NCBI RefSeq assembly: GCF_040081985.1
Contig: NZ_JBEBMH010000003.1
Location: 1 to 64,000, forward strand
DNA from: Kumtagia yinganensis
Lineage (GTDB): Bacteria > Pseudomonadota > Alphaproteobacteria > Rhizobiales > Rhizobiaceae
Reading direction: 5' to 3'
Length of the DNA stretch: 64,000 nt
A program made the position numbers and the translations under genes. The stretch's first letter is position 1. Every line of letters starts with the position of its first letter. The notes beneath the pieces were generated by a model that ran no database searches, had not been told where the DNA came from, and worked only from the letters and a program-made list of their open reading frames with translations. This document shows, piece by piece, positions 44,341 to 54,243 of the stretch.

Positions 44341-45699
44341 ATGACCGATATCACGACCAAGGATGACCTCCTCCCGGCAACGGGCTGGGGCTATGCACGG
44401 GTAGCCGACCGCGCGAGCCTGCCGGAGGTCAACTCGTCGGTCGCGGTGCCCATCGGCGGCTCGTGGATGCGCAGGCTGCTGGCTTTCGCCGGCCCCGGCT
44501 ACATGGTGTCGGTCGGCTATATGGACCCGGGCAACTGGGCGACCGATATCGCCGGCGGTTCGAAGTTCGGCTATACGCTGCTCTGCGTCATCCTGCTGTC
44601 GAACCTGATGGCGATTCTCTTGCAGGCGCTGGCCGCCCGCCTCGGCATCGTCACCGGCCGCGACCTCGCCCAGGCCTGCCGCGACAGTTTCCCGAAGCCG
44701 GTCAACTATGCGCTCTGGGTTGCCTGCGAACTCGCCATCATCGCCTGCGATCTCGCGGAGGTCATCGGCACGGCGATTGCCCTGCAACTTCTGTTCGGCA
44801 TTCCGCTGATCGGCGGCGCGCTGATCGCCGCGCTTGACGCCTTCCTGCTGCTGCTGCTGATGAATCGCGGCTTCCGCTATCTCGAAGCCTTCGTCATCGC
44901 CCTGCTCATCGTCATCGCTGTCTGCTTCCTGGTCCAGATCGTCGCCGCCGCGCCGCCCGTCGCGGCCGTCCTGCGCGGCTTCATCCCGTCCTCGGAAGTC
45001 GTCACCAATCCGGAGATGCTCTACATCGCCATCGGCATCCTCGGCGCCACCGTCATGCCGCACAATCTCTACCTGCACTCGTCGATCGTGCAGACCCGCG
45101 CCTATCCCCGCACCGACGCGGGCAAGCGCGACGCGATCAAATGGGCGACGACCGATTCGACCATCGCGCTGATGCTGGCGCTGTTCATCAACGCCTCGAT
45201 CCTGATCGTGGCGGCTGCCGTGTTCCACGAGAACGGCCGCACCGACATCGCCGAGATCGGCCAGGCTCACGAATTGTTGTCTCCGATGCTCGGGCTGGGC
45301 ATCGCCTCGACGCTGTTCGCGGTGGCGCTGCTGGCCTCCGGCCTCAACTCGACGATCACCGCGACGCTCGCCGGCCAGATCGTCATGGAGGGTTTCCTTC
45401 GACTCCGCCTTCCGCATCTGGCTCGGCGGCTGCTGACGCGCGGCATAGCCATCGTCCCGGTCGTGATCGTCACGGCGCTTTACGGCGAAAGCGGCACGGC
45501 GCATCTGCTGGTGCTCAGCCAGGTGATCCTGTCGATGCAGCTTCCCTTCGCCGTCATCCCGCTGGTCTATTTCGTCGCCGACCGCAAGAAGATGGGGAAA
45601 TTCACCATCCCGCTCTGGATGTCGGCCACTGCCTGGCTGGTCGCGGCGGTCATCGTGGCGCTGAACCTGAAGCTGCTCTACGACACCTTCCTCGGCTGA
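44341..45699 (+). CDS. mntH: Nramp-type manganese/divalent metal transporter
   Basis: A 452-residue inner-membrane protein with eleven helices that imports Mn2+ (and Fe2+) with protons. The metal-binding DPGNW motif in TM1 and MPHNLYLHS in TM6 are both intact. ATG 44341 has AAAGGCACGAA upstream; longer starts at 44290 or 44323 are less well supported. It is divergent from mntR and probably repressed by it when manganese is plentiful. Confidence 0.95.
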   Translation: MTDITTKDDLLPATGWGYARVADRASLPEVNSSVAVPIGGSWMRRLLAFAGPGYMVSVGYMDPGNWATDIAGGSKFGYTLLCVILLSNLMAILLQALAARLGIVTGRDLAQACRDSFPKPVNYALWVACELAIIACDLAEVIGTAIALQLLFGIPLIGGALIAALDAFLLLLLMNRGFRYLEAFVIALLIVIAVCFLVQIVAAAPPVAAVLRGFIPSSEVVTNPEMLYIAIGILGATVMPHNLYLHSSIVQTRAYPRTDAGKRDAIKWATTDSTIALMLALFINASILIVAAAVFHENGRTDIAEIGQAHELLSPMLGLGIASTLFAVALLASGLNSTITATLAGQIVMEGFLRLRLPHLARRLLTRGIAIVPVVIVTALYGESGTAHLLVLSQVILSMQLPFAVIPLVYFVADRKKMGKFTIPLWMSATAWLVAAVIVALNLKLLYDTFLG

Positions 45700-46039
45700 T
45701 CCGCCAGGGAACCGCTGGGAGGCGTTTTCCGCTGGCTCGGGGCGTGTCGCATCCAGCGTCCAGAGCGATGCCGATGCCATTCGAGACACCGCCGCACTCC
45801 AAAACAAATGAGCGGTAACGCCGGCGCTCTGGAGGGCGAACGCTTCCCCGACCCTCCAAAAAGGGGACACAACAGCCGTTGCGTCCCAAAACTTTTCTGT
45901 TTTCCGGAAGTCCGTTCTCGCCTTTTCAATGCCTTGCTGGCCCGCCAGGCAGCACAAGCCAACAATTTTTCGGGAATTCATCCCCTCTTTCCCGACCTGA
46001 GCGACAATCTTCGCCGGCCTTGGCTGGAAACGAGTGGCG
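45700..46039. other. Intergenic region without recognised gene
   Basis: About 340 bases between mntH and the hypothetical gene at 46040. A short plus-strand frame from 45808 runs through it, but it has no ribosome site and its composition looks like chance. Contains AAAAAGGGGACA near 45860, a fragment similar to the GGGGACAGTTTACTTT tag seen further on. Nothing else recognised. Confidence 0.4.
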
Positions 46040-46945
46040 ATGGACGGGACTGCGGCAATCGAGCGAAACTGGGAGGCGCTGAAGCGCATCCTCGCCATGC
46101 TCGTCGCCATGGCCGAAATGGGCGCTGGAAGCCTTGGCGCCGGGATGCCGGGCGCTGGGGACGTTGGCGCTGGAAACCGTGGCGCTGAGGGTGTTGGCGC
46201 TGGGGGACAGTTTACTTTCTTTCCGCGGAAAGGCGCAGCCGCTTCAAGGCAGGTGCGGGCGGAAAAAAGTAAACTGTCCCCGGCACTTACCCTCCCCCGC
46301 CATCTCTACCTCGCCATCCTGCGGCTGTTGCGTCCGGCCGAAGCCGCCGCGCGACGCCTCATCATCGCGGCCGCACGTGGGATCGTCGTAACCCTGCCGC
46401 CGCTACGTCCGCGCAAGCCGAAGCCAGCAACGTTGCGAGGTCCCCGCGCCTTCCTGCCAAAAGGGCCGAAGAAGCGTGCCAAGCCCACCCCGCGCACCCT
46501 CTCGCTGTCGCTGCTCGATCCGCCGCGACGGCTGTTCCACGTTCCGCGCCGCGCTGTTCCCGCCCACGCCGCCCCGCGCATTCTGGGCCTCGATTTCGGC
46601 GCGACGTATCGCCCGCTGCCGCCACCTCCCTCGCCGAACGATCCGATCGACGCCTCACGTCTCGGCCAGCGCCTTGCCGCGCTCACCGCCGCGCTCGACG
46701 ACCTGCCGGGCCAGGCACAACGTTTTGCCCGCTGGCAGGCCCGGCGCGATGCCGCAATCGCGCGGGACGGCGCCATCTCCCGCCGGCGCCTCTCGCCGCT
46801 GCGGCGCGGACGCCCGCCCGGCGGCCGGCTGTCGCACTACGAGCCGGGCGCGACCCATCCGCGAAAAATCCGCGAGGTCGACGAGATTCTTGCCCATGCC
46901 CATGCGCTGGCCGTCTACGCCCTGGATAGCCCCGACACATCCTGA
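46040..46945 (+). CDS. Proline/arginine-rich hypothetical protein with translated palindrome
   Basis: 301 residues, strongly basic. The N-terminus MDGTAAIERNWEALKRILAMLVAMAEM and the C-terminal parts (DPIDASRLGQRLAALTAALDDLPGQAQRFARWQARRDAA and IREVDEILAHAHALAVYALDSPDTS) look conserved and helical and resemble a hypothetical protein of rhizobia. Between them lie low-complexity Gly/Ala repeats and an in-frame palindrome (46203-46281). Function unknown; no enzyme motif is present. Confidence 0.55.
   Translation: MDGTAAIERNWEALKRILAMLVAMAEMGAGSLGAGMPGAGDVGAGNRGAEGVGAGGQFTFFPRKGAAASRQVRAEKSKLSPALTLPRHLYLAILRLLRPAEAAARRLIIAAARGIVVTLPPLRPRKPKPATLRGPRAFLPKGPKKRAKPTPRTLSLSLLDPPRRLFHVPRRAVPAHAAPRILGLDFGATYRPLPPPPSPNDPIDASRLGQRLAALTAALDDLPGQAQRFARWQARRDAAIARDGAISRRRLSPLRRGRPPGGRLSHYEPGATHPRKIREVDEILAHAHALAVYALDSPDTS
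46203..46281. repeat. Inverted repeat with GGGGACAGTTTACTTT ends, inside a gene
   Basis: GGGGACAGTTTACTTT (46203-46218) and its exact complement AAAGTAAACTGTCCCC (46266-46281) face each other across 47 bases. Such tags recur as REP-like elements linked to transposase families in many Proteobacteria. Here it is read in frame as GQFTFFPRKGA...AEKSKLSP in the hypothetical protein. A Gly/Ala-coding short tandem repeat (GCGCTGG units) precedes it. Confidence 0.7.
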
Positions 46946-47184
46946 CGGCCGCGCCGAACGAACGCGAGAAACCGGGGATCGACGGACGGCGCGCCTTTTT
47001 TCCCGGCGCGGCGGCGATCCGTGCTGCCGGGAAAATGCCGTTGCCCATCGGTCGACATAGCCGGCGAGACCGGCTTGGTGGATTGCTCCGCCAACCCAGG
47101 CGACGCGGATCGGCGAGGATCGGGCGGGACACGCTATTGGCGAGTCGGACTTGCATTTGCCCTTTTCATCACGACATTGGCGGC

Positions 47185-49116
47185 ATGAGCTCCTCGACAC
47201 AGCCGGTACGGCTGCAACGTCCGACGGACCGGCGACGCCGCATTCCTGTCTCCGTGATCATGGCGCTGAGCTTCGGCACGCTGATCTTTCTGTCGATCGG
47301 CGGGGTGCTGGCGCTGACCGTCGGCGCCAATCTGCGCAACACCTTCGACCTGCTCGGCGCGCAGTCGACACTGCTTGTCGACGCCATGGAGGATTCGCTG
47401 CGCTCCGAGATGGAGCGCGCGGAAAGCGCGGTGGACGGCGTCGCACAGCTTTATGCGCAGGGTGAGTTCCGCATCGACAACGAAGATGCGATGGCGGCGA
47501 CACTCGCCGGTGCGCTTTCGGCCACGAAGCAGGTCACCGCCATGCTGATCTGCACACCTGACATGGTCTGCCGCGGGGTGGCGCGCGAAAGGCAAGGAGA
47601 TACGCCAGGATCGATCCGGCGCTTCGAACCCGAGCCCGAGAAGGCGCCGCAGGTCCTGGCGGCCCTGGAGCAGCGCCGCCAGGTCAACGGGCGTCGCTGG
47701 GGCGCGTTCGTCGCCAACGAACACGGCCTGTTCGCGCAGGTTTCGGTGCCGCTCGCCAACGGCGCCGCGCCGCAGGGCTGGGTGATCGCCGCGGTCGAGC
47801 TGCAAAAACTCTCCGAGATCACACAGCAATTGTCGACACGCTTCGGCACCCATGCCTTCATTCTCGACGGCGACGATCGTGTCCTGGCGGACGAGCGCCT
47901 GGCCGATCCCAATGCGTCGAAGAACGGCATCGCGCCGCTTATGCAGCTCGCTGCTTTCGGCGATCCGGTGCTGGCCGGCTATACCACGCGCCAGGTGGAG
48001 GAGCCGTTCGGATCACGGCGCACCCGCAATGTCGAGCTTGCCGAGATCGACATCGGGGGTGGCAAGGATTCGTCCGAATGGTGGGGCAACGACACGACCT
48101 ACATCGCCATTACCCGCAAGATTCCCGGCTATGGAGAGCAGCCCTGGACGATCGGCGCCTATTTCGAGAGCAGCCAGATCGGCGGCGAGATCGAGCGCGT
48201 CATCGGGTCGGCCATGCTCGGGCTGGCGGCCATGGTGGCAGCGGTCATCGTTGCGATCCTGCTGGGAAGGCGCCTGTCCCGGCCGATCCAGGCGATTGCG
48301 GGCCAGGCGACGCGCGTCGCCGATTTCGACCTCGATGGACTGTCGCCGCTGCCGCGCAGCCGGGTGCTGGAATTGGACGACCAGGCGTCAGCCTTCAACG
48401 CCATGCTGATCGGCCTGCGCGCCTTCTCCACCTACATCCCTCGCTCGCTGGTGGCGAAGCTGGTGCGCAGCGGCGAGATCGGGGTGGTCGAATCGCGCGA
48501 GGCGATCGTCACCGTAATGTTCACCGACATCGCCGATTTCACGGCGCTGTCGGAGCGCATGGGCGCGGCCGAGGCGGCAAAACTGCTCAACCGGCACTTC
48601 GCCATCCTGTGCCGGGCCGTCGACCAGCAGGGCGGCACGGTCGACAAGTTCCTGGGCGACGGCATGATGGCCTTCTTCGGCGCGCCCGACCATCTGAAAG
48701 GGCATGCCGCCGCCGCGGTGCGCGCCGCCGCGGCCATCCGCGAGGAACTGGAAGCCGACAATCTGCTCGCCGCGGCCGAAGGGCGGACCGCGCTTCGGGT
48801 GCGCATCGGCATCCACACGGGGCCCGTCATCGTCGGCAACATCGGCGCGTCCGACCGCGTGAACTACACGATCATCGGCGACACGGTGAATGTCAGCCAG
48901 AGATTGCAAGGGCTGGGCAAGACGCTCGCCCCGAAAGCACCGGTCTCGATCGCCATCTCGGCCGAGACCGCCTCCCGGCTAGACGAGCGGTTCGAAACCA
49001 TACCTGCCGGCATGCACCGGCTGCGCGGGCGCGGCGAGGCGATGGAGGTCTTTCTGGTGGGCGAGGTCAGTTCCACGATGCCGAGCGTCGGCGCACATGA
49101 AGCGAGCGCGGCATAG
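47185..49116 (+). CDS. Membrane-bound class III adenylate/guanylate cyclase
   Basis: 643 residues. A first transmembrane helix (about 21-46), a periplasmic sensor domain (about 50-335, with CTPDMVCRG), a second helix (about 340-361) and a HAMP-like linker are followed by a class III cyclase catalytic domain (about 436-620). The metal-binding aspartates are D448 in FTDIADFTAL and D492 in GDGMMAFFG; RVNYTIIGDTVNVSQRLQ is the substrate/transition-state region. It makes a cyclic nucleotide in response to an extracytoplasmic signal. Start: ATG 47185, before the basic N-terminus. Confidence 0.9.
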   Translation: MSSSTQPVRLQRPTDRRRRIPVSVIMALSFGTLIFLSIGGVLALTVGANLRNTFDLLGAQSTLLVDAMEDSLRSEMERAESAVDGVAQLYAQGEFRIDNEDAMAATLAGALSATKQVTAMLICTPDMVCRGVARERQGDTPGSIRRFEPEPEKAPQVLAALEQRRQVNGRRWGAFVANEHGLFAQVSVPLANGAAPQGWVIAAVELQKLSEITQQLSTRFGTHAFILDGDDRVLADERLADPNASKNGIAPLMQLAAFGDPVLAGYTTRQVEEPFGSRRTRNVELAEIDIGGGKDSSEWWGNDTTYIAITRKIPGYGEQPWTIGAYFESSQIGGEIERVIGSAMLGLAAMVAAVIVAILLGRRLSRPIQAIAGQATRVADFDLDGLSPLPRSRVLELDDQASAFNAMLIGLRAFSTYIPRSLVAKLVRSGEIGVVESREAIVTVMFTDIADFTALSERMGAAEAAKLLNRHFAILCRAVDQQGGTVDKFLGDGMMAFFGAPDHLKGHAAAAVRAAAAIREELEADNLLAAAEGRTALRVRIGIHTGPVIVGNIGASDRVNYTIIGDTVNVSQRLQGLGKTLAPKAPVSIAISAETASRLDERFETIPAGMHRLRGRGEAMEVFLVGEVSSTMPSVGAHEASAA

Positions 49117-49179
49117 TACCAGTGGCTGCTCCCTTTGACTGTCCGCGCGGCGGCCGGCATCCAGTGGACCCATCATGCA

Positions 49180-49205
49180 GGCGGGCTCCCTCTCGGGAGC
49201 CCGCC
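49180..49205. terminator. Hairpin between cyclase and aglK
   Basis: GGCGGGCTCCC and GGGAGCCCGCC pair perfectly over 11 bp around a TCTC loop. It lies in the short gap where the cyclase gene (plus) and the agl operon (minus) converge, so it probably ends transcription from both sides, although neither side shows a long T-run. Confidence 0.6.
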
Positions 49206-49231
49206 GCAAAGGCGCCAGACGGGAGGAGAGA

Positions 49232-50341
49232 TCAGGCGGCCTTCGCCTCCTCGCGCGTGCGCGCGAAAGACAAACCATTCGTGTCGAAGATATGCAGGTC
49301 GCCGGCATCGGCTGCGAGCCGGAGCTTCGAGCCCCGCTGGATGGCGGCATTGCCGGGCAGTTTCGCCACGATAGGCTCGTTGGGTCGGCCGATGTCGAGA
49401 TAGACCAGCTGCACTTCGCCGAGTTGCTCGATGTAGTCTATGGTCCCCTCGAACAGGAAACCGTCGCCTGTCGCCACCGAAAGATCTTCCGGCCGCACGC
49501 CGAAGCTGATGGTACTGCCGACGCTTTCGGCAGGCGTCGCCACCGGGACGCTGATCTTGCGGCCGAAGACATCGACCTGCGACGGCAGGCCCGGCTTGCT
49601 CAGCGTTGCCGGCAGGATGTTCATGGCCGGCGAACCGATGAACTGGGCGACGAACAAATTGCCGGGGTGCTTATAGAGCTCCATCGGCGTGCCGACCTGC
49701 TCGATACGCCCTTCCTTCAGAACGACGATGCGGTCGGCCAGCGTCATCGCCTCGACCTGGTCGTGGGTGACGTAGATCATGGTGGTGTTCGGCATCGATT
49801 CCTTCAGCTTGGCGATCTCGATGCGGGTGGCGACACGCAGGGCGGCGTCGAGGTTCGACAGCGGCTCGTCGAACAGGAACACCTTCGGATTGCGCACGAT
49901 GGCGCGGCCGATGGCGACGCGCTGGCGCTGGCCGCCGGACATCGCCTTGGGCAGGCGGTCGAGCAGCTTGGTCAGTTGCAGGATCTCGGCCGCGTTGCGC
50001 ACGCGCTTGTCGATCTCCTCCTTGCTCTCGCGGGCGATGCGCATGGAGAAGGCCATGTTGTCGTATACGGTCATGTGCGGATAGAGCGCGTAGGACTGGA
50101 AGACCATCGCGATGCCGCGCTTCGAGGGCGGCACGTCGTTGACGACCTCGCCCGCGATCTTCAGTTCGCCTGAAGTGATCTCTTCCAGCCCCGCTATGGT
50201 GCGCAGCAGGGTCGACTTGCCGCAGCCGGACGGGCCGACGAAGACGATGAACTCGCCGGACTGGATGTCGAGGTCGATGCCGTGAAGCGTATAGAGGCTG
50301 CCATACGCCTTCTTCACGTTCCTGAGGGTGAGATCAGCCAT
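49232..50341 (-). CDS. aglK: Alpha-glucoside ABC transporter ATP-binding protein
   Basis: 369 residues with Walker A GPSGCGKST (about 36-44), signature MSGGQRQRVAIGRA, Walker B VFLFDEPLSNLD and the regulatory C-terminal domain (FGVRPEDLSV). It is the last gene of aglEFGAK, whose order matches the Sinorhizobium meliloti alpha-glucoside (sucrose, maltose, trehalose) uptake operon. GGGAGGACAAC precedes the ATG. Confidence 0.92.
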   Translation of the reverse strand: MADLTLRNVKKAYGSLYTLHGIDLDIQSGEFIVFVGPSGCGKSTLLRTIAGLEEITSGELKIAGEVVNDVPPSKRGIAMVFQSYALYPHMTVYDNMAFSMRIARESKEEIDKRVRNAAEILQLTKLLDRLPKAMSGGQRQRVAIGRAIVRNPKVFLFDEPLSNLDAALRVATRIEIAKLKESMPNTTMIYVTHDQVEAMTLADRIVVLKEGRIEQVGTPMELYKHPGNLFVAQFIGSPAMNILPATLSKPGLPSQVDVFGRKISVPVATPAESVGSTISFGVRPEDLSVATGDGFLFEGTIDYIEQLGEVQLVYLDIGRPNEPIVAKLPGNAAIQRGSKLRLAADAGDLHIFDTNGLSFARTREEAKAA

Positions 50342-50371
50342 GTTGTCCTCCCTTGTTTTTCTCCGACGCGA

Positions 50372-52039
50372 TCAGGCCAGACGCCCGAACCACGCTGCAT
50401 ATCCATCGAGGCGAACCGTGCCGCCGTCCAGCGCGCCCGAAAACCCGTGTCCCGCCAGCGCCTGCACCGCACGGCCGCCGCCAAGATCGATCGTTGCCGG
50501 CGCAGCGCCCAGATTGAAGGCGCAGACGATCTCCTCGTTACCGTAGCGGCGGCTGAAGGCGACCGCATTGCCCTCGGCGGAGACGAAATCGATCTCGCCC
50601 TTGGCGAAGGCCGGATAGGTCCTTCTGAAGGCCAGGAACCGCCGGTAATGTTCGAGCAGCGACGCGGCATCGCCCTTCTGGGTGTCGACCGCCAGCCCAA
50701 GATGTTCGGCCGGAACGGGCAGCCATGGCTTCGCCGTCGAGAAGCCGCCATTCAGCGCCTTCGAATCCCAGACCATCGGCGTGCGGCAGCCGTCGCGGCC
50801 CTTGAACTCCGGCCAGAAGCGGATGCCATAAGGGTCCTGCAGATCCTCGAAGGCGAGGTCGGCCTCGGTCAGGCCCAGTTCCTCGCCCTGGTAGATGCAG
50901 ACCGAGCCGCGCAGCGACATCAGCAGCGCCGAGATCACTTTCAGATAGGCAGTGCGGTCGGCCTCCCCCTCGCCCCAGCGCGAGGCGTGGCGCTTCACGT
51001 CGTGATTGGAGAAGGCCCAGCAAGCCCAGCCGTCAGTTGCGACGCGGCCGAAATCCTCCAGCACCGTCTTCACTTTCGGCGCGCTGATCTTCTCCGGCGC
51101 CAGGAAATCGAAGGCGTAGCACATCTGCACGCGGTCGCCGCCGCCGGTGTAGTCGGCCACGACCTGCAGCCCGCGCTGCGAATCCCCCACCTCGCCGACC
51201 GCCGCGGCCGCCGGATATTCGTCGAGCAGCGCGCGGAAGCGCTTGAGGAAGCCGACATTCTCCGGCCGGCTCTTGTCGTAGATATGGTCCTGGTAGTTGT
51301 AGGGATTGACCGAGGGCGCGGTCTGGTCGTTGCGCTCGGCGGGCGGCAGCGCCGGATTGTCCTCCAGGCCCTGGCTGTGGAAGTAGAAATTGATGGTGTC
51401 CAGCCGGAAGCCGTCGACGCCGCGTTCCAGCCAGAAGCGGGTGACGTCGAGCAATGCATCCTGAACTTCCCGGTTGTGAAAGTTCAGGTCCGGCTGCTCG
51501 GTCAGAAAATTGTGCATGTAGTATTGCTGGCGCCGGGTGTCCCACGCCCAGGCCGAGCCGCCGAAGATCGACAGCCAGTTGTTGGGCGGCGTGCCGTCCG
51601 GCTTGGCGTCGGCCCAGACATACCAGTCTGCCTTGGGATTGCTGCGGCTGGAGCGGCTTTCCTTGAACCAGGGATGCACGTCGGCGGTGTGCGAGATCAC
51701 CTCGTCCATCATCACCTTGAGGCCGAGCCGGTGCGCCTCGGCGATCAGCGCGTCGAAATCCGAAAGCGTGCCGAACATCGGATCGACGTCGCAATAGTCC
51801 GAGACGTCGTAGCCGAAATCCTTCATCGGCGACTTGCAGAAAGGCGAGATCCAGATCGCGTCGGCGCCGAGGTCTGCGATGTAGGGCAAGCGGCGGATGA
51901 TGCCCTTCAGATCGCCGACACCGTCGCTATTGGAGTCCTGGTAGCTGCGCGGATAGATCTGGTAGATCACCGCGCCGCGCCACCAGTCGCGATCCGGGGC
52001 CGTTTCGGGCCGCTCGACCCTGCGTGCTGCCGATTGCAT
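50372..52039 (-). CDS. aglA: Alpha-glucosidase (GH13)
   Basis: A 555-residue cytoplasmic GH13 enzyme hydrolysing imported alpha-glucosides such as sucrose, maltose and trehalose derivatives. The catalytic nucleophile is D214 in DGFRLDTINF, the acid/base E283 in AAVGEVGDS, and the third acidic residue D347 in AFSNHDVKR. The N-terminal WWRGAVIYQIYPRSYQDSNSDGVGDLKGI is typical of oligo-1,6-glucosidase/alpha-glucosidases. AAAGGAGG lies seven bases before the ATG. It lies three bases after aglG. Confidence 0.95.
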   Translation of the reverse strand: MQSAARRVERPETAPDRDWWRGAVIYQIYPRSYQDSNSDGVGDLKGIIRRLPYIADLGADAIWISPFCKSPMKDFGYDVSDYCDVDPMFGTLSDFDALIAEAHRLGLKVMMDEVISHTADVHPWFKESRSSRSNPKADWYVWADAKPDGTPPNNWLSIFGGSAWAWDTRRQQYYMHNFLTEQPDLNFHNREVQDALLDVTRFWLERGVDGFRLDTINFYFHSQGLEDNPALPPAERNDQTAPSVNPYNYQDHIYDKSRPENVGFLKRFRALLDEYPAAAAVGEVGDSQRGLQVVADYTGGGDRVQMCYAFDFLAPEKISAPKVKTVLEDFGRVATDGWACWAFSNHDVKRHASRWGEGEADRTAYLKVISALLMSLRGSVCIYQGEELGLTEADLAFEDLQDPYGIRFWPEFKGRDGCRTPMVWDSKALNGGFSTAKPWLPVPAEHLGLAVDTQKGDAASLLEHYRRFLAFRRTYPAFAKGEIDFVSAEGNAVAFSRRYGNEEIVCAFNLGAAPATIDLGGGRAVQALAGHGFSGALDGGTVRLDGYAAWFGRLA

Positions 52040-52042
52040 CGA

Positions 52043-53209
52043 TCAACCTCCTTTCACGGAGCCCGCGAGCAGGCCGCGGACGAAATAGCGCTGAAGCGAG
52101 AAGAACACGATCAGCGGTACGATGATGGTGACGAAAGCGGAGGTCGTGAGGATCTCCCAATCGCCACCGCGCGAGCCCAGCAGGGCATTCAGCCGTGCCG
52201 TCAGCACAAGCTGGTCGGCGTCGGTACGCAGGAAAACCATCGCCACCAGCAGATCGTTCCACACCCACAGGAACTGGAAGATGGCGAAGGAGGCGAGCAC
52301 GGGGAAGGAGAGCGGCAGCACGATCTTGATGAAGATCTCGAAGTCGCTGGCGCCGTCGATGCGGGCCGATTCCATCAGTTCGCGCGGCAGGCCGGCCATA
52401 TAGCTTCTGAGCAGGTAGATGGCGAAGGGAAGCCCAAAGCCCGTATGCGCCAGCCAGATGCCGAGATAGGTCTTCGACGGCACGCCGAAGAACATTGCGA
52501 CACCGTTGTAGAGCTGGAGAAGTGGGATCAGCGCCATCTGCAGCGGCACGACCAGCAGGCCGATGATGGTGGCGATGATCAGGGCGCGGCCGGGAAATCG
52601 CATCCAGGCGAGCGCGTAGGCGGCGAAGGCCGCGATCATGATCGGGATGACCGTCGCCGGGACCGTCACCGTCAGCGAATTGATGAAGGAACGGCCGATG
52701 CCTTCCGAAAACAGCACCGTCTCGTAGTTCTCGGTGGTGAAGCGCGGCGGCGCCGAGGCGGAATAATAGACGCGCTGGCCGCGATCGCCCTCGAAGGCGA
52801 CGGGAGACGACGCGATGAAGCTGCCGTCCGCATTGACCTGCAAGGTCACGCCGTCCTTCAACTCGGCGACGCTGCCGGCGGCGAATTCGGTCGGAGCCTG
52901 GGCGCGCGTGCCGAAAGCCTGGATCTCGCGGCTGCCGGGCTGTTCGAACAGATTGCCCTCGATGACGAATTTGCCGTCCTTCTCCTTCTGGGCGGACGCA
53001 GGCGGCAATCGTCCCGCCTCGGTCTGCACGGAGCCCGCGAACGAACTCCACCAGCCCGAGGCGATGATCTGGTCCTTGTCACGCAGCGACGACACGAGGA
53101 TGCCGAGCGTCGGGATGGTCCAGATGACGACAAAGACCAGCACCGCGATATGGACGCCGAAACGGCCGAGGAAGGACTTTCCGGCTGACTTGCCACTTGC
53201 CTGCGCCAT
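52043..53209 (-). CDS. aglG: Alpha-glucoside ABC transporter permease AglG
   Basis: A 388-residue MalG-type inner-membrane permease. A first helix (AVLVFVVIWTIPTLGILVSSLRD) is followed by a large periplasmic loop of about 110 residues, characteristic of AglG. The core helices carry the EAA motif RELMESARIDGASDFEIFIKIVLPLSFP. It begins one base after the aglF stop. Confidence 0.93.
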   Translation of the reverse strand: MAQASGKSAGKSFLGRFGVHIAVLVFVVIWTIPTLGILVSSLRDKDQIIASGWWSSFAGSVQTEAGRLPPASAQKEKDGKFVIEGNLFEQPGSREIQAFGTRAQAPTEFAAGSVAELKDGVTLQVNADGSFIASSPVAFEGDRGQRVYYSASAPPRFTTENYETVLFSEGIGRSFINSLTVTVPATVIPIMIAAFAAYALAWMRFPGRALIIATIIGLLVVPLQMALIPLLQLYNGVAMFFGVPSKTYLGIWLAHTGFGLPFAIYLLRSYMAGLPRELMESARIDGASDFEIFIKIVLPLSFPVLASFAIFQFLWVWNDLLVAMVFLRTDADQLVLTARLNALLGSRGGDWEILTTSAFVTIIVPLIVFFSLQRYFVRGLLAGSVKGG

Positions 53210-53210
53210 G

Positions 53211-54224
53211 TCAGTGCCCTCCCGTTTCCTTGTTCGCCTGACGGATGTTCCAGATCATGATCGGCAGCACCGCGATCATGATGATGATCGCAATCGTGGC
53301 GCCACGGCCGAAATCGCCGCCGCCTCGGAACATCCAGTCGAACATGAGGTTGGCGAGCACCTGGCTGTTCCACTGGCCGTTGGTCATGGTCAGCACGATG
53401 TCGAACACCTTGAGCACCAGGATGGTGATCGTGGTCCACACCACGGCGATGGTTCCCCAGATCTGCGGCACCATGATCTTCCAGAAGATCTGGAAGGGGC
53501 TGGCGCCGTCGATGACCGCCGCCTCGATGGTCTCCTCGGGAATGCCGCGGAGTGCTGCCGACAGGATGACCATGGCGAAGCCGGTCTGGATCCAGATCAG
53601 GATCGCCATCAGGAAAAAATTGTTCCAGAACGGCAGCGATATCCAGACCTGCGGATTGCCGCCGAGGCCCTGCACGATGGCATTGAGCAGGCCGATCTGC
53701 ACCTGGCCCTCGCCGCGATACTCGTAGATGAACTTCCAGATGACGCTGGCGCCGACGAAGGAGATCGCGAGCGGCAGGAAGATCAGGCTCTTGGCGATGG
53801 TGCCCCACCAGATCTTGTCGGTCAGCACGGCGATCACCAGGCCGAGGAAGGTGCAGGCCGCCGGCACCACCAGGAGCCAGAGCAGGTTGTTGAGGATCGA
53901 GTTGCGGAACTCGCGGTCGCCGAAGGCCCAGATGTAGTTGTCGACACCGACGAAATTCTCGCCTGCACGGTCATGGAAGGACAGATAAAGCGTCTGCACG
54001 ACCGGATAGATCAGGTAGACGACGAGGATGATCATGGCCGGGCCTATGAACAGCCATGGCCGGATCATGCCCTGGCGGCGCAGATTGTCGACGGCGGTGC
54101 CGCCACTGACGCCTCGCGACGGGAAGACCAGGTCGAGCGTTTTGTTCGCGCCCCAGAAATAGGCGACGCAGCCGCCCACGCCGATGATGATGACGATGAT
54201 GGCAGAAAGGATCTGAGAAGCCAT
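53211..54224 (-). CDS. aglF: Alpha-glucoside ABC transporter permease AglF
   Basis: A 337-residue MalF-type permease with an extra N-terminal helix and about seven or eight helices overall. The EAA motif is EETIEAAVIDGASPFQIFWKIMVPQIWG. GGAGGGGGCC abuts the ATG at 54224. It is separated from aglE by a 158-base gap holding a perfect 31-bp inverted repeat. Confidence 0.93.
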   Translation of the reverse strand: MASQILSAIIVIIIGVGGCVAYFWGANKTLDLVFPSRGVSGGTAVDNLRRQGMIRPWLFIGPAMIILVVYLIYPVVQTLYLSFHDRAGENFVGVDNYIWAFGDREFRNSILNNLLWLLVVPAACTFLGLVIAVLTDKIWWGTIAKSLIFLPLAISFVGASVIWKFIYEYRGEGQVQIGLLNAIVQGLGGNPQVWISLPFWNNFFLMAILIWIQTGFAMVILSAALRGIPEETIEAAVIDGASPFQIFWKIMVPQIWGTIAVVWTTITILVLKVFDIVLTMTNGQWNSQVLANLMFDWMFRGGGDFGRGATIAIIIMIAVLPIMIWNIRQANKETGGH

Positions 54225-54243
54225 GGCCCCCTCCGGTGCTTTC

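Noticed and set aside
45808..46188. 126-residue frame between mntH and the hypothetical gene
   Set aside because: No ribosome site, no domain, and it overlaps the better supported gene at 46040 in another frame.
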